Part shown: one piece after another, positions 51,992 to 60,343 of the stretch | Position numbering within the stretch: the stretch's first letter is position 1 | How the letters are laid out: each line of letters starts with the position of its first letter | NCBI GenBank assembly: GCA_021802645.1 | Contig: JAJZRO010000002.1 | Location: 128,257-192,256 of the forward strand | Direction: 5' to 3' | Origin: Deltaproteobacteria bacterium | GTDB taxonomy: Bacteria > Desulfobacterota > Desulfobulbia > Desulfobulbales > Desulfurivibrionaceae | Length of the DNA stretch: 64,000 nt | Position numbers and translations under genes: made by a program | Notes under the pieces: model-generated | The model's database searches: none | What the model saw: the letters and a program-made list of their open reading frames with translations, nothing else | Told to the model about the DNA's origin: nothing

Positions 51992-54619
51992 TTATCCCAT
52001 CAGGCCGTTGACGAGCGACTTGGTCATGGCGATCGCCTTCGGATGCCGCATGATCAGCACCTCGCCACCGGCCATCAGCATGCAGCTGGCGGTGATGGCC
52101 TCCATGAGGATGCCGCGGGTCTCCTGATCGCCGAGCATTGCATCGGAGGGCAGGCGACACTCCTTGGCCTTCCATACCTCGCGGCCGAGGTTGCAGATAA
52201 AGGGCACCTGGAGCTTCTCGTCCTTCTGGGTGAGCGCCGCCAGACGGATGCGCTCCATGACCGAGTAGCTGTACTCGATGCCGTAGCCGAGGGCGCCGAT
52301 GGAGGGGTCAACCAGCACCGAGTTGAGCGGCACGCCGAGATTTTCGAGCAGGATGTTGAGCTGCTTGGCCAGGTTGACGTCGATGGGCGACGAGGCCACC
52401 ATCGCGTGCTGGAAGGCCATGGCGGTAGCACCCAGGGAACGGTAGTTCTTGTCCTCAAGCGGGGCGAGGCAGATCTTCTTGTCGCCGATGATGGCGGTCA
52501 GCTCGCGCAGGGTCTCGGTGTCCTTCTCGCCGTTGCCGCAGCCCCAGACGATGATCGGCACCTCGACGGCCTTGACCACCTCGGCGGCGATCTTAGCGGC
52601 CTCGGAGGCCGGGCGGTTCATGCCGTTGGGGTCGGTGGAAACGAGCGAGATACAGATGGCCTCGGCCTGATAGTCGGCAACGCATTTCTGGGCCCAGGCC
52701 ACCGGGTTGTCGAGCACGCCGTCGAAGTGGCGGGCGAGAGAGGAGGGCCACTCCTCGGGTTTCACGTCGAGCACGTCCATGGCGATGAGCGGCTTCTTGG
52801 GCATGGCGCCTTCGAAAAGGTGGAATGGCAGGGTGGCGGTACCGCCCACCTGGACCGCCTGGCTGCCGTTACCCAAAGACACCTCGCGGATGGCGCCGGT
52901 GTAGGGCTGGGTATAAGAGGCAGCCGGTACCTTGCTGGCGCGGGTGGCCAGCGGGCTCTTCTCGACAGCGAGATCGGCCACCGCAATACCGGCCGGCGCC
53001 GCAGCGGGTGCCTTGGGGGCAGCCGGAGCCGGCGTGGGCGCAGCGGCCGCCGCTTTTTTGGCCTCCGCGGCCTTCTTCGCCTCTTCGGCGGCCTTGGCCT
53101 CGGCAGCGGCTTTGGCTGCCGCCGCCTTTTTGGCTTCTTCGGCGGCCTTGACCTCGGCAGCCTTCTTGGCCTCTTCCGCCGCCTTGGCTTCCGCGGCCTT
53201 CTTGGCCTCGTCCACCGCAGGGGCTGCCGGAGCCGCCGGCGCGGCAGGCTTCGGCGCCGGAGTCGCGGCCGGGGTTACAGCAGGAGCAACGGCAGCGGCC
53301 GGCTCGCGCTTCAGGATTGCCTCTGCCCCGGCAAACTGCGACACCGCAGCGAACTGCTCGTCGGTCAGACCAAAGGCCTTTTGCAGCGCAGCAAGGCCCG
53401 CGCGGACCGACTCCAAAGCCTGTTGACGTTCTCTTTCGTTCATCTCGTCTTCTCCTGCTTCGATTGCACTTATCGCCTCAGCCGCCAGAGCCTTCACGGC
53501 GGCAGCATCACCACCCTGGGCCTTGGCCAGCATTTCCGCAGCCGACGCCTTTGCAGCGGCAACAATCTTCTCCGCTTCGGCAAAGGCTGCAGCGAGAACC
53601 TTTTCTCTGTTTTCCGTTTCAGCGGCGCTCTCGGACACCATGATCGGGCCGGCGGCAGCGACCCGAATCGCCCCCGGCTCCTCGGCAAACTGCGGCCGCT
53701 CGGCAAGTCCGGCCCTTTTCACGATCTCGGCCACCGCGCTTTCCCACTCGATGGCCATGATGTGGACACCGGCGACGCCTTCGATCTCGCGAACCTGGTT
53801 GATGATGTCCACGCAGATGTTGATGCCCTCGTCTTCCTTGTCCTTGGCCCCCTGCATCCGCTTGATCACCTCGTCGGTCACGTCGAGGCCCGGCACCGAA
53901 CTCTTCATGTAGCGGGCCATGCCCAGAGAACGCGGCGGGGTGACACCGGCGAGGATATAGACCTTCTCGTGCAGCCCCAGGTCGCGCACCGCCGCCATGA
54001 ACTTGGCAAAGCGCTCGACATTGTAAATGATCTGGGTCTGCACGAAGTCCGCGCCGTTCATCACCTTCTTGGCCAAACGGGCGGCACGATACTGTTCGTT
54101 GGGACCGGCAAAGGGGTTGGCCGCTGCGCCCAGGAAGAGGCGGGGCTCGTGGCTTTTGATCGCCTCGCCGCACTGGAATTTCCTGCCATCCCGCATGTCG
54201 CGCACCATACCGAGCAACTGGATGGCGTCCATGTCGAAGACGCCCTTGGCGCCGGCGTGGTTGCCGAATTTCTGGTGGTCGCCGGTGAGGCAGAGCAGGT
54301 TCTTGAGCCCCATGGCGGTGGCGCCCAGCAGGTCGCTCTGCATGCCGATGCGGTTGCGATCGCGGCAGGTCATCTGGATGACCGGCTCCACCCCCTCGGA
54401 GAGGGCGAGGAGGCCGGCGCCGATGCTGGACATGCGGACAATGGCGGTCTGACAATCGGTGATGTTGACCGCGTCGACGTGCCCCTTCAGCAGTCGGGCC
54501 TTTTCCCGCACCACATCCGCGTTGCCGCTTTTAGGTGGCCCCAGTTCGCCGGTGACCGCAAAGGTGCCTGATTTGAGCACCCTTTCCAAACGGCTCCCGG
54601 ATTTCATCGCTGTTTCCAT
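51992..54619 (-). CDS. Fusion of methylene-tetrahydrofolate reductase (MetF) and corrinoid protein small subunit (AcsD)
   Basis: The 875-aa frame has three parts. Residues of about 10-300 form a MetF barrel (FAVTGELGPPKSGNADVV, NITDCQTAIVRMS, LLCLTGDHQKFGNH). Residues of about 300-545 are helical and end in an Ala/Lys/Pro-rich linker with AKAAEEAKKAAE-type repeats (about 438-545). Residues of about 550-875 match AcsD/CdhD (MDVLDVKPEEWP, VDPSIGALGYGIEYSYSVMERIRL). There is no stop between the parts. An internal ATG at 53441-53443 (residue 393) follows an AGGAG site eight bases upstream, so a separate AcsD could also be made. The fusion would join methylene-THF reduction to the methyl carrier. 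The ATG at 54617-54619 is used. Confidence 0.92.
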   Translation of the reverse strand: METAMKSGSRLERVLKSGTFAVTGELGPPKSGNADVVREKARLLKGHVDAVNITDCQTAIVRMSSIGAGLLALSEGVEPVIQMTCRDRNRIGMQSDLLGATAMGLKNLLCLTGDHQKFGNHAGAKGVFDMDAIQLLGMVRDMRDGRKFQCGEAIKSHEPRLFLGAAANPFAGPNEQYRAARLAKKVMNGADFVQTQIIYNVERFAKFMAAVRDLGLHEKVYILAGVTPPRSLGMARYMKSSVPGLDVTDEVIKRMQGAKDKEDEGINICVDIINQVREIEGVAGVHIMAIEWESAVAEIVKRAGLAERPQFAEEPGAIRVAAAGPIMVSESAAETENREKVLAAAFAEAEKIVAAAKASAAEMLAKAQGGDAAAVKALAAEAISAIEAGEDEMNERERQQALESVRAGLAALQKAFGLTDEQFAAVSQFAGAEAILKREPAAAVAPAVTPAATPAPKPAAPAAPAAPAVDEAKKAAEAKAAEEAKKAAEVKAAEEAKKAAAAKAAAEAKAAEEAKKAAEAKKAAAAAPTPAPAAPKAPAAAPAGIAVADLAVEKSPLATRASKVPAASYTQPYTGAIREVSLGNGSQAVQVGGTATLPFHLFEGAMPKKPLIAMDVLDVKPEEWPSSLARHFDGVLDNPVAWAQKCVADYQAEAICISLVSTDPNGMNRPASEAAKIAAEVVKAVEVPIIVWGCGNGEKDTETLRELTAIIGDKKICLAPLEDKNYRSLGATAMAFQHAMVASSPIDVNLAKQLNILLENLGVPLNSVLVDPSIGALGYGIEYSYSVMERIRLAALTQKDEKLQVPFICNLGREVWKAKECRLPSDAMLGDQETRGILMEAITASCMLMAGGEVLIMRHPKAIAMTKSLVNGLMG

Positions 54620-54664
54620 ATCGTCCAATCTTCCTTCGCAGAGAGTGTCGTTCGAGTTACGCCA

Positions 54665-56656
54665 TTACGCACCGCCAGGGCCGTGGCAGCCAACGCCGGG
54701 GACGCCGGCAGTCAGGTCGCGGCGCATCGCCATGTCGAAGAGGACGCGTTCCTTCTTCTTGTTGATGCCGAGGGCATCACGCTTGGCCTCGATCGCCGCG
54801 ATCATCAGCTTGGCGATCTCAAGCGGTTCCGAGGCCACGTTCCAGTGGGCGCCCACCTGACCCATCAGTCCTTCCAGCAGGTACTTGTTGAACTTCTTGG
54901 CCCCGAAGGTCGGCAGGCTCTGGAAGACGACCTGGGCGCCGCTGGCCACGAAGTACTGACCGATGGCCACCGCCTTCTCGCTCATCCACAGCGGCGCGGT
55001 GCCGATGGCCGGCAGGTCGCTGATGTCGTCGCCCAGGCCGCCCTGCTTCACCATCTGGGTGGCGGCGATGAGGATGCGGCTGTTGTCGACGCAGGAGCCC
55101 ATGTGGAGCACCGGCGGCATACCCACGGTTTCGCAGATCTCGGCCAGGGTGTCGCCGCAGTATTTGGCCGCCTCGGGGGTCATGAGGCCGGCACGCCCCA
55201 GCGAGGTGGCGGCGCAGCCGGTGGCCAACACCAGCACATTGTTCTTGATGAGCTCGCGGGCAATGACCTCGTGGGCATCGTCGGAGAGCTTGAAGTTGTC
55301 GCAGCCGACAATGGCGCCCACGCCGCGGATGCGGCCATTGATGATGTTGTCGTTCAAGGGCCGGTAGCTGGCGCGGAAACGGCCGCCGAGCATATAGTTG
55401 ATGGTCTCGTGGGAGAAACCCACCACCACGTCGAGTTTCTTCTCTTGCGGGATGAAGAAGTCGCGGCGCTTCTTGAAGTTCTTGATGGCATGGGAGAGAA
55501 TCTGCTTGGCCGACTCCAGGGCCGCGTGCTCGTCGAACTGGATGTGCACCGCCCCCGACATCTTGGCCCGGTAGTTGGTGGTGATGATGTCGGTGTGGAA
55601 GTTCTTGGCCACCTCGGTGACCGACGGCATGATGCACTGGACATCCACCACCATCGCCTCCACCGCGCCGGTGGCCAGGGCGATCTCCTGTTGAACAAAG
55701 CCGGCTGCCACCGGAATGCCCCGCCGCATGAGGATTTCGTTGCCGGTGCAGCAGACACCGGCCAGATTGATCCCCTTGGCGCCCTGCTTCTTGGCCAGCT
55801 CGATCATGTCCGGTTCCTGGGCGGCGATGCAGAGCGCCTCGGCCAGGAGCGGCTCATGGCCGTGGACCGTGATGTTCACCTGATCGGCCTTGAGCACGCC
55901 GAGATCGACGATGGCGCGGCGCGGCACCGGGGTGCCGAACATGATGTCGGTGAGTTCGGTGGAAAGCATCGAGGAGCCCCAGCCGTCGGAGAGCGCACAG
56001 CGGGAGGCCTGGAGCATGATGTTCTCGTACTCCTGGTCCACCCCCATGTGGGTGCGGTGCATCATCTCCACCACCTCGCGATCCACGCCGCGCGGGGCGA
56101 TACCGAGCTTCTTCCAGATGGCCTGGCGCTTCTCCGGCGCCCTTTTCGTCATGGCGAGCGGCTCGCTGTCCTGCTTGCCGAACTCGGCCAAGGCCTTTTC
56201 GCCCAGTTCCAACGCGATCTCGTTCACCTCGCGGCCCTCGGTGGCGATGCCGAAGACGGCGGCCAACGCTTTGAGCTTCTCCACGTCCTTGATGCAGTGC
56301 GGGCCTTCGCCCTTGGCGGTGTCGATGAAACCGCGCACCATTTCGCGGGCATGGTCGGTATGGGCCGCCGAACCGGCAGCCACCACGCGGGCGAAGTTAC
56401 GGGCCGCCACGGTATCGGCATTGGCGCCGCAGACCCCGAGCATATCGTCCACGCCGTCGATGATCTGGCACGGCCCCATGTTGCAGTTCCGGCAGCAGGT
56501 GCCGCCGGAGCCGAAGAGGCAGGCGGACATGCCGCGGGACTGCACGCGGTCGTAGGCGGTCTTGACGTTTTTGGCAACATCGTTGGAGAGAACCTGCTTC
56601 GTGGACACACAGGTGATCTCTGTGCAGCCCTCGCATCCGTTTCTGGTGATAGCCAT
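54665..56656 (-). CDS. cooS: Carbon monoxide dehydrogenase catalytic subunit (CooS/AcsA)
   Basis: The enzyme interconverts CO2 and CO at the Ni-Fe-S C-cluster and feeds CO to acetyl-CoA synthase. The 663-aa length fits the family. The N-terminal B- and D-cluster cysteines are seen (CLFGSGGTCCRNCNMGPC), with C-cluster ligands in HIQFDEH, VGCDNF, ATGCAATSLGRAG and MGSCVDNSR. The ATG at 56654-56656 follows a GAGG site and gives MAITRNGCEGC; an upstream TTG would add four residues. It sits 45 bp before the metF-acsD gene and 44 bp after folD, consistent with an acs operon. Confidence 0.96.
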   Translation of the reverse strand: MAITRNGCEGCTEITCVSTKQVLSNDVAKNVKTAYDRVQSRGMSACLFGSGGTCCRNCNMGPCQIIDGVDDMLGVCGANADTVAARNFARVVAAGSAAHTDHAREMVRGFIDTAKGEGPHCIKDVEKLKALAAVFGIATEGREVNEIALELGEKALAEFGKQDSEPLAMTKRAPEKRQAIWKKLGIAPRGVDREVVEMMHRTHMGVDQEYENIMLQASRCALSDGWGSSMLSTELTDIMFGTPVPRRAIVDLGVLKADQVNITVHGHEPLLAEALCIAAQEPDMIELAKKQGAKGINLAGVCCTGNEILMRRGIPVAAGFVQQEIALATGAVEAMVVDVQCIMPSVTEVAKNFHTDIITTNYRAKMSGAVHIQFDEHAALESAKQILSHAIKNFKKRRDFFIPQEKKLDVVVGFSHETINYMLGGRFRASYRPLNDNIINGRIRGVGAIVGCDNFKLSDDAHEVIARELIKNNVLVLATGCAATSLGRAGLMTPEAAKYCGDTLAEICETVGMPPVLHMGSCVDNSRILIAATQMVKQGGLGDDISDLPAIGTAPLWMSEKAVAIGQYFVASGAQVVFQSLPTFGAKKFNKYLLEGLMGQVGAHWNVASEPLEIAKLMIAAIEAKRDALGINKKKERVLFDMAMRRDLTAGVPGVGCHGPGGA

Positions 56657-56700
56657 GTCGTCCCTCAATAGCTCGGGTGTATGGTCGAAATTCTTTTGGG

Positions 56701-57588
56701 TTAGATCAGCCCGGCGGCCTGCTTGGCGGCCTGCACGGTGTTCTTCATCAGCATGGTGATGGTCATCGGACCGACACCACCGGGCACCGGGGTGATGAAG
56801 GAGGCCTTTTCCTTGACCGCGTCGTAATCCACGTCGCCGGCCAGGATCGCCTTGCCGGACTCACTCATGCCGATGCGATTGACGCCGACGTCGATGATGA
56901 CCGCCCCATCCTTCACCATGTCGGCGGTAACCATCTTCGGCACGCCGACCGCGGCGATGATGATGTCAGCCCGCTTACAGTGGGCGGCCAGATCCTTGGT
57001 GCGGGTATGGCAGAGGGTGACGGTGGCATCGCCGGCGTCGCGTTTCTGGAGCATCAGGTTGGCAATGGGCTTGCCCACGATGTTGCTGCGGCCGATCACC
57101 ACCACCTCGGCGCCGCTGGTCTTGACGCCGCTACGCTTCAGCAGCTCGAGGATGCCGTGCGGGGTGCAAGGCAGATAGCACTGCTCACCAAGCACCATCT
57201 TGCCGACGTTAACCGGGTGGAAGCCGTCCACATCCTTTTCCGGATCGATGGTGTAGAGCACCTTGGTCTCATTGATGTGCTTGGGCAGCGGCAGCTGGAC
57301 GAGGATGCCATTGATCTTGGGGTCCTTGTTGTACTTCTCGACGATCTTGAGCAGATCCGCCTCGCTGGTGTCGGCGGGCAAGGTCACCTGCTCGGAGTGG
57401 ATGCCCAGCGCATGCGCGGTTTTGTTCTTGGCGGCCACATACGACTGGGAGGCCGGATTCTCGCCCACCAGGATGGTGACAAGACCGGGCACCACATTGT
57501 GCTTGGCCTTCAGTTCGGCGATCTCCGCCGCCAGTTCCTCGCGAATGGTCTTCGCCACTTCGGTTCCGCTGATGATCTTGGCACTCAT
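56701..57588 (-). CDS. folD: Bifunctional methylene-tetrahydrofolate dehydrogenase/cyclohydrolase FolD
   Basis: The enzyme catalyses methenyl-THF cyclohydrolase and methylene-THF dehydrogenase steps of the methyl branch. The 295-aa product shows SYVAAKNKTAHALGI with the catalytic Lys, the QLPLPKHIN motif, DVDGFHPVN, and the NAD(P)-binding VVVIGRSNIVGKPIANLML. The AAGGAGAAGG site gives the ATG at 57586-57588. It is the first gene of the folD-cooS-metF/acsD-acsB-acsC run and explains why no separate fchA is needed. Confidence 0.97.
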   Translation of the reverse strand: MSAKIISGTEVAKTIREELAAEIAELKAKHNVVPGLVTILVGENPASQSYVAAKNKTAHALGIHSEQVTLPADTSEADLLKIVEKYNKDPKINGILVQLPLPKHINETKVLYTIDPEKDVDGFHPVNVGKMVLGEQCYLPCTPHGILELLKRSGVKTSGAEVVVIGRSNIVGKPIANLMLQKRDAGDATVTLCHTRTKDLAAHCKRADIIIAAVGVPKMVTADMVKDGAVIIDVGVNRIGMSESGKAILAGDVDYDAVKEKASFITPVPGGVGPMTITMLMKNTVQAAKQAAGLI

Positions 57589-57906
57589 TACCCTTCTCCT
57601 TGCACACTGGCTCTATAAAAAATCTAAATGATTTTATGATGTTAAACTGACCGGGCAGTTGGTTGTTGCCTGCCCCTGCTTCCGGGTTTTGGGCGCGTGA
57701 GACCACCCGCTTACCACATCGTAACAGCGTTTAGCCCGAAATGGAGGGTGTGATAAGGCCGTAAATCCCGCAACGTGAGCGTATCCAAGAGCCGGAATCA
57801 GAATGATTAACGAATTTCAATTCGTTTTTCAAGACAATTTGTTGCGAAATTTAGGAAAGGATAAAATTCCACGAAAGAAGGACTACAGCGGGACGACGAA
57901 CGCCGC
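57589..57906. other. Intergenic region between folD and the PilB-like gene
   Basis: This 318-bp region should hold the promoter for the folD-acs operon and the end of the PilB-like transcript. It contains a perfect palindrome AACGAAT-TTCA-ATTCGTT at 57809-57826 followed by TTTTTC in the plus direction. It could be a regulatory site or a stem-loop. The folD-proximal 60 bp are AT-rich and fit a promoter, but I cannot define -35 and -10 with confidence. No gene is seen. Confidence 0.45.
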
Positions 57907-60132
57907 TTAGCCGCCGGCCTGGCGGGCACGGTCGTTGGCGAGCTTGACGATGATACTGTTGGCTTGTCCCAGGCGATTTACCACGGTCTTGAACAGATGT
58001 TTGCCCACCTCGGGGTATTTTTCGATGACCTCCATGAGCTTGTCCCCCGGGAAACGCTTCACCTTGCAACGTCCTCGGGCGACGATGGAGGCGCTGCGGG
58101 GCTCCCCCGAAATGGCGCTCATCTCGCCGAAGTACTCGCCGGGTTCGGTGATCTCGGCGATCTTCTTGCCGTCCTTTGCCACCATCACCGCGCCGTTGAC
58201 CAGCTTGAAGAAATCCTTGTCGTTATTACCCTGGCGGATGACAAGATCGCCGTCCTGGTACTCCTCGATATCCGGGTGCACCAGGTAGGCAGGCAGACTT
58301 TCCTCGGTCACCACCGTCCGCCGTAATACCTCCTCAATGCTGGTCACCCCCTCGCGGATCTTTTGCAGGCCCGCCTCACGCAGGGTGATCATGCCGTTCT
58401 GCACCGCGATCTTGCGCAGTTGGTCCTCCGGCACCTGAGCGTTGATCGCCTTGCCCACTTCCTCGGTGATCTCCATGAGCTCGAAGAGGCCGACCCGCCC
58501 CTTGTAGCCGCCACCGTTGCAGGCGGGACATCCTTTGGGGCCATAAATCTGAAGGGTGGCAAGTTCCTCTTCCTTGAAGCCGAGTCTGAGCAGCTCACCC
58601 TTGTCGAGGGAGGCCATATCCACCGGTTCCTTGCATTTTGGGCAGAGGCGGCGGGCGAGGCGCTGGGAGAGAACCATGGTGATGGCCGAGGCCACCATGT
58701 ACGAGGGCACGCCGATATCGATGAGGCGGCCGATGGTGGCCGGACAGTCGTTGGTGTGGAGGGTACTGAACACAAGGTGGCCGGTCATTGCCGCCTTGAT
58801 CGCGATCTCGGCGGTCTCCATGTCGCGGATCTCGCCGACCATGATGATGTCCGGGTCCTGACGGAGAAAGGCCTTCAAGGCCGCGGCAAAGGTCATGCCT
58901 ACTTCGTTTCTGACATTGACCTGGTTGATGCCCTTGAAGTTGAACTCGACCGGATCCTCGGCGGTGAGGATCTTGGTGTCCTCGCTGTTCAGGGCGTTCA
59001 ACACCGAATAGAGGGTGACGGTCTTGCCGCTGCCAGTGGGGCCGGTAACCAGCAACAGCCCTTGGGGCCGATAAATACAGCGTTTCAAGGTCTCGAAGGT
59101 GCGCGCCTCGAAGCCGAGTTTGGTGAGATCGACATTGAGGCTCGACTTATCGAGAATACGGAGAACAATGGACTCGCCGAACAGGGTCGGCAGCGAAGAG
59201 ACGCGGAAGTCCACCGCCTTGGTGCGGCCCAGCTTGATGCGGATGCGACCGTCCTGCGGCACGCGACGCTCGGTGATGTCGAGCTGCGCCATGATCTTGA
59301 TCCGCGAGTTGAGCGCGTTCTTGATGGAGAGCGGCAGGTTCATCGACTTGTAGAGGGAGCCGTCCAGGCGGTAGCGCACCTGGAGGTTCTTCTCGTAGGG
59401 TTCGATGTGGATGTCGCTCACCCCGTCCTGCACCGCCTTGATGAGGATGCCGTTCACCAGTTTGATGATCGGCGCATCGGAGGCGGAGTATTGGTCGGCG
59501 CCGGCCGCCTCCTCGAAGCTTTGCAGCTCCATGCCCTCGGCCGCCTCGGAGGCCAGCGAGCCGAAGTCGTCGATCTGGGTGACCGGACCCTCGTCTTCCT
59601 CCTTGCCCCCGCCCTCATGAGACATGAGGGTGTTGTACTCCTCGTCGCCGATCTTGTAGTAGGTCCTGTAGGCCTCGATGATCTCCTTTTCCGCGGAAAC
59701 ACACACGGTAAGCGGCATCTTGACTTCGGACTGCAAGGCCTCCACCGCCCCGGTGTCGGTGGGTTCGGCCATGGTAATTTGTAAATTCTTGCCGATGACG
59801 CGCAGCGGAAAGGCGAGATAGCGCTTGGCTGTCTCGAAAGGCATTTTTTGGAGCGCATCCGGTTTCGGTGGCTCGCGGGAGATGAAGACCGGCTGGTAAT
59901 TGTGCTGACGGCTCAGGCAATTGAGCACAGTGGAGTCGTCGATGTGACCGAGCCTGAGCAGAATGGTGCTAAGCCGACCGCCAGACTTTTTCTGAATCCC
60001 CAGCGCTTCTTCCAGCTGGTTGCCGCTGATCTGGCCTGCCTTACGCAGCAGTTCGCCGATCTTTACCTTGCCAGCGCCCGACTGGTCCTTGACCGAGGCG
60101 CGGAGGGTCGATTTCTGTTCAGGGGCCGCCAT
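57907..60132 (-). CDS. PilB/GspE-type secretion ATPase with C-terminal cyclic-nucleotide-binding domain
   Basis: The 741-aa product has an N-terminal MshE_N-type domain (about 20-160), a GspE/PilB ATPase core (about 200-590), and a CRP-like cyclic nucleotide-binding domain at the C-terminus (about 610-735; DGDLVIRQGNNDKDFF, GEYFGEMSAISGEPRSASI). Walker A is GPTGSGKTVTLYSV, the Asp/Walker B region includes IIMVGEIRDMETAE and STLHTND, and the zinc motif CPKC...CPAC is present near 480-520. Such ATPases power type IV pilus or type II secretion. The extra regulatory domain is uncommon. No pilin, PilC or PilT gene lies nearby; it sits between folD and fhs. Confidence 0.9.
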   Translation of the reverse strand: MAAPEQKSTLRASVKDQSGAGKVKIGELLRKAGQISGNQLEEALGIQKKSGGRLSTILLRLGHIDDSTVLNCLSRQHNYQPVFISREPPKPDALQKMPFETAKRYLAFPLRVIGKNLQITMAEPTDTGAVEALQSEVKMPLTVCVSAEKEIIEAYRTYYKIGDEEYNTLMSHEGGGKEEDEGPVTQIDDFGSLASEAAEGMELQSFEEAAGADQYSASDAPIIKLVNGILIKAVQDGVSDIHIEPYEKNLQVRYRLDGSLYKSMNLPLSIKNALNSRIKIMAQLDITERRVPQDGRIRIKLGRTKAVDFRVSSLPTLFGESIVLRILDKSSLNVDLTKLGFEARTFETLKRCIYRPQGLLLVTGPTGSGKTVTLYSVLNALNSEDTKILTAEDPVEFNFKGINQVNVRNEVGMTFAAALKAFLRQDPDIIMVGEIRDMETAEIAIKAAMTGHLVFSTLHTNDCPATIGRLIDIGVPSYMVASAITMVLSQRLARRLCPKCKEPVDMASLDKGELLRLGFKEEELATLQIYGPKGCPACNGGGYKGRVGLFELMEITEEVGKAINAQVPEDQLRKIAVQNGMITLREAGLQKIREGVTSIEEVLRRTVVTEESLPAYLVHPDIEEYQDGDLVIRQGNNDKDFFKLVNGAVMVAKDGKKIAEITEPGEYFGEMSAISGEPRSASIVARGRCKVKRFPGDKLMEVIEKYPEVGKHLFKTVVNRLGQANSIIVKLANDRARQAGG

Positions 60133-60280
60133 GAGCGTATCGCGTTATCCCAAGATGTCGGAGTTGATCTGCATGAATATTTACTGTAGCAGAGAGTTCC
60201 CGCCCAAGGCAAGCCACTTATCACGATGAACTCCTTGAGAAAAGGCGCCACCTGGCGGTCAGCCGGGTCAACGAACAAGA

Positions 60281-60320
60281 ACAAGGGGGCATGGGAAAAA
60301 ACCGCGGTTCCCATGCCCCC
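60281..60320 (-). terminator. Strong hairpin downstream of fhs
   Basis: On the minus strand GGGGGCATGGGA pairs with TCCCATGCCCCC (12 bp) around a 12-nt loop, 24 bp after the fhs stop. The following U-rich tract (TTGTTCTTGTT) is discontinuous, so it is a probable but not textbook terminator. Confidence 0.7.
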
Positions 60321-60343
60321 TGCGACAGAACAGAATCATTACG

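Noticed and set aside
53040-53220. Repeated DNA in the metF-acsD gene, considered as a tandem repeat or CRISPR-like element
   Set aside because: The repeats are imperfect and encode an Ala/Lys/Glu linker in frame; there are no spacers, and no cas gene is in the window.
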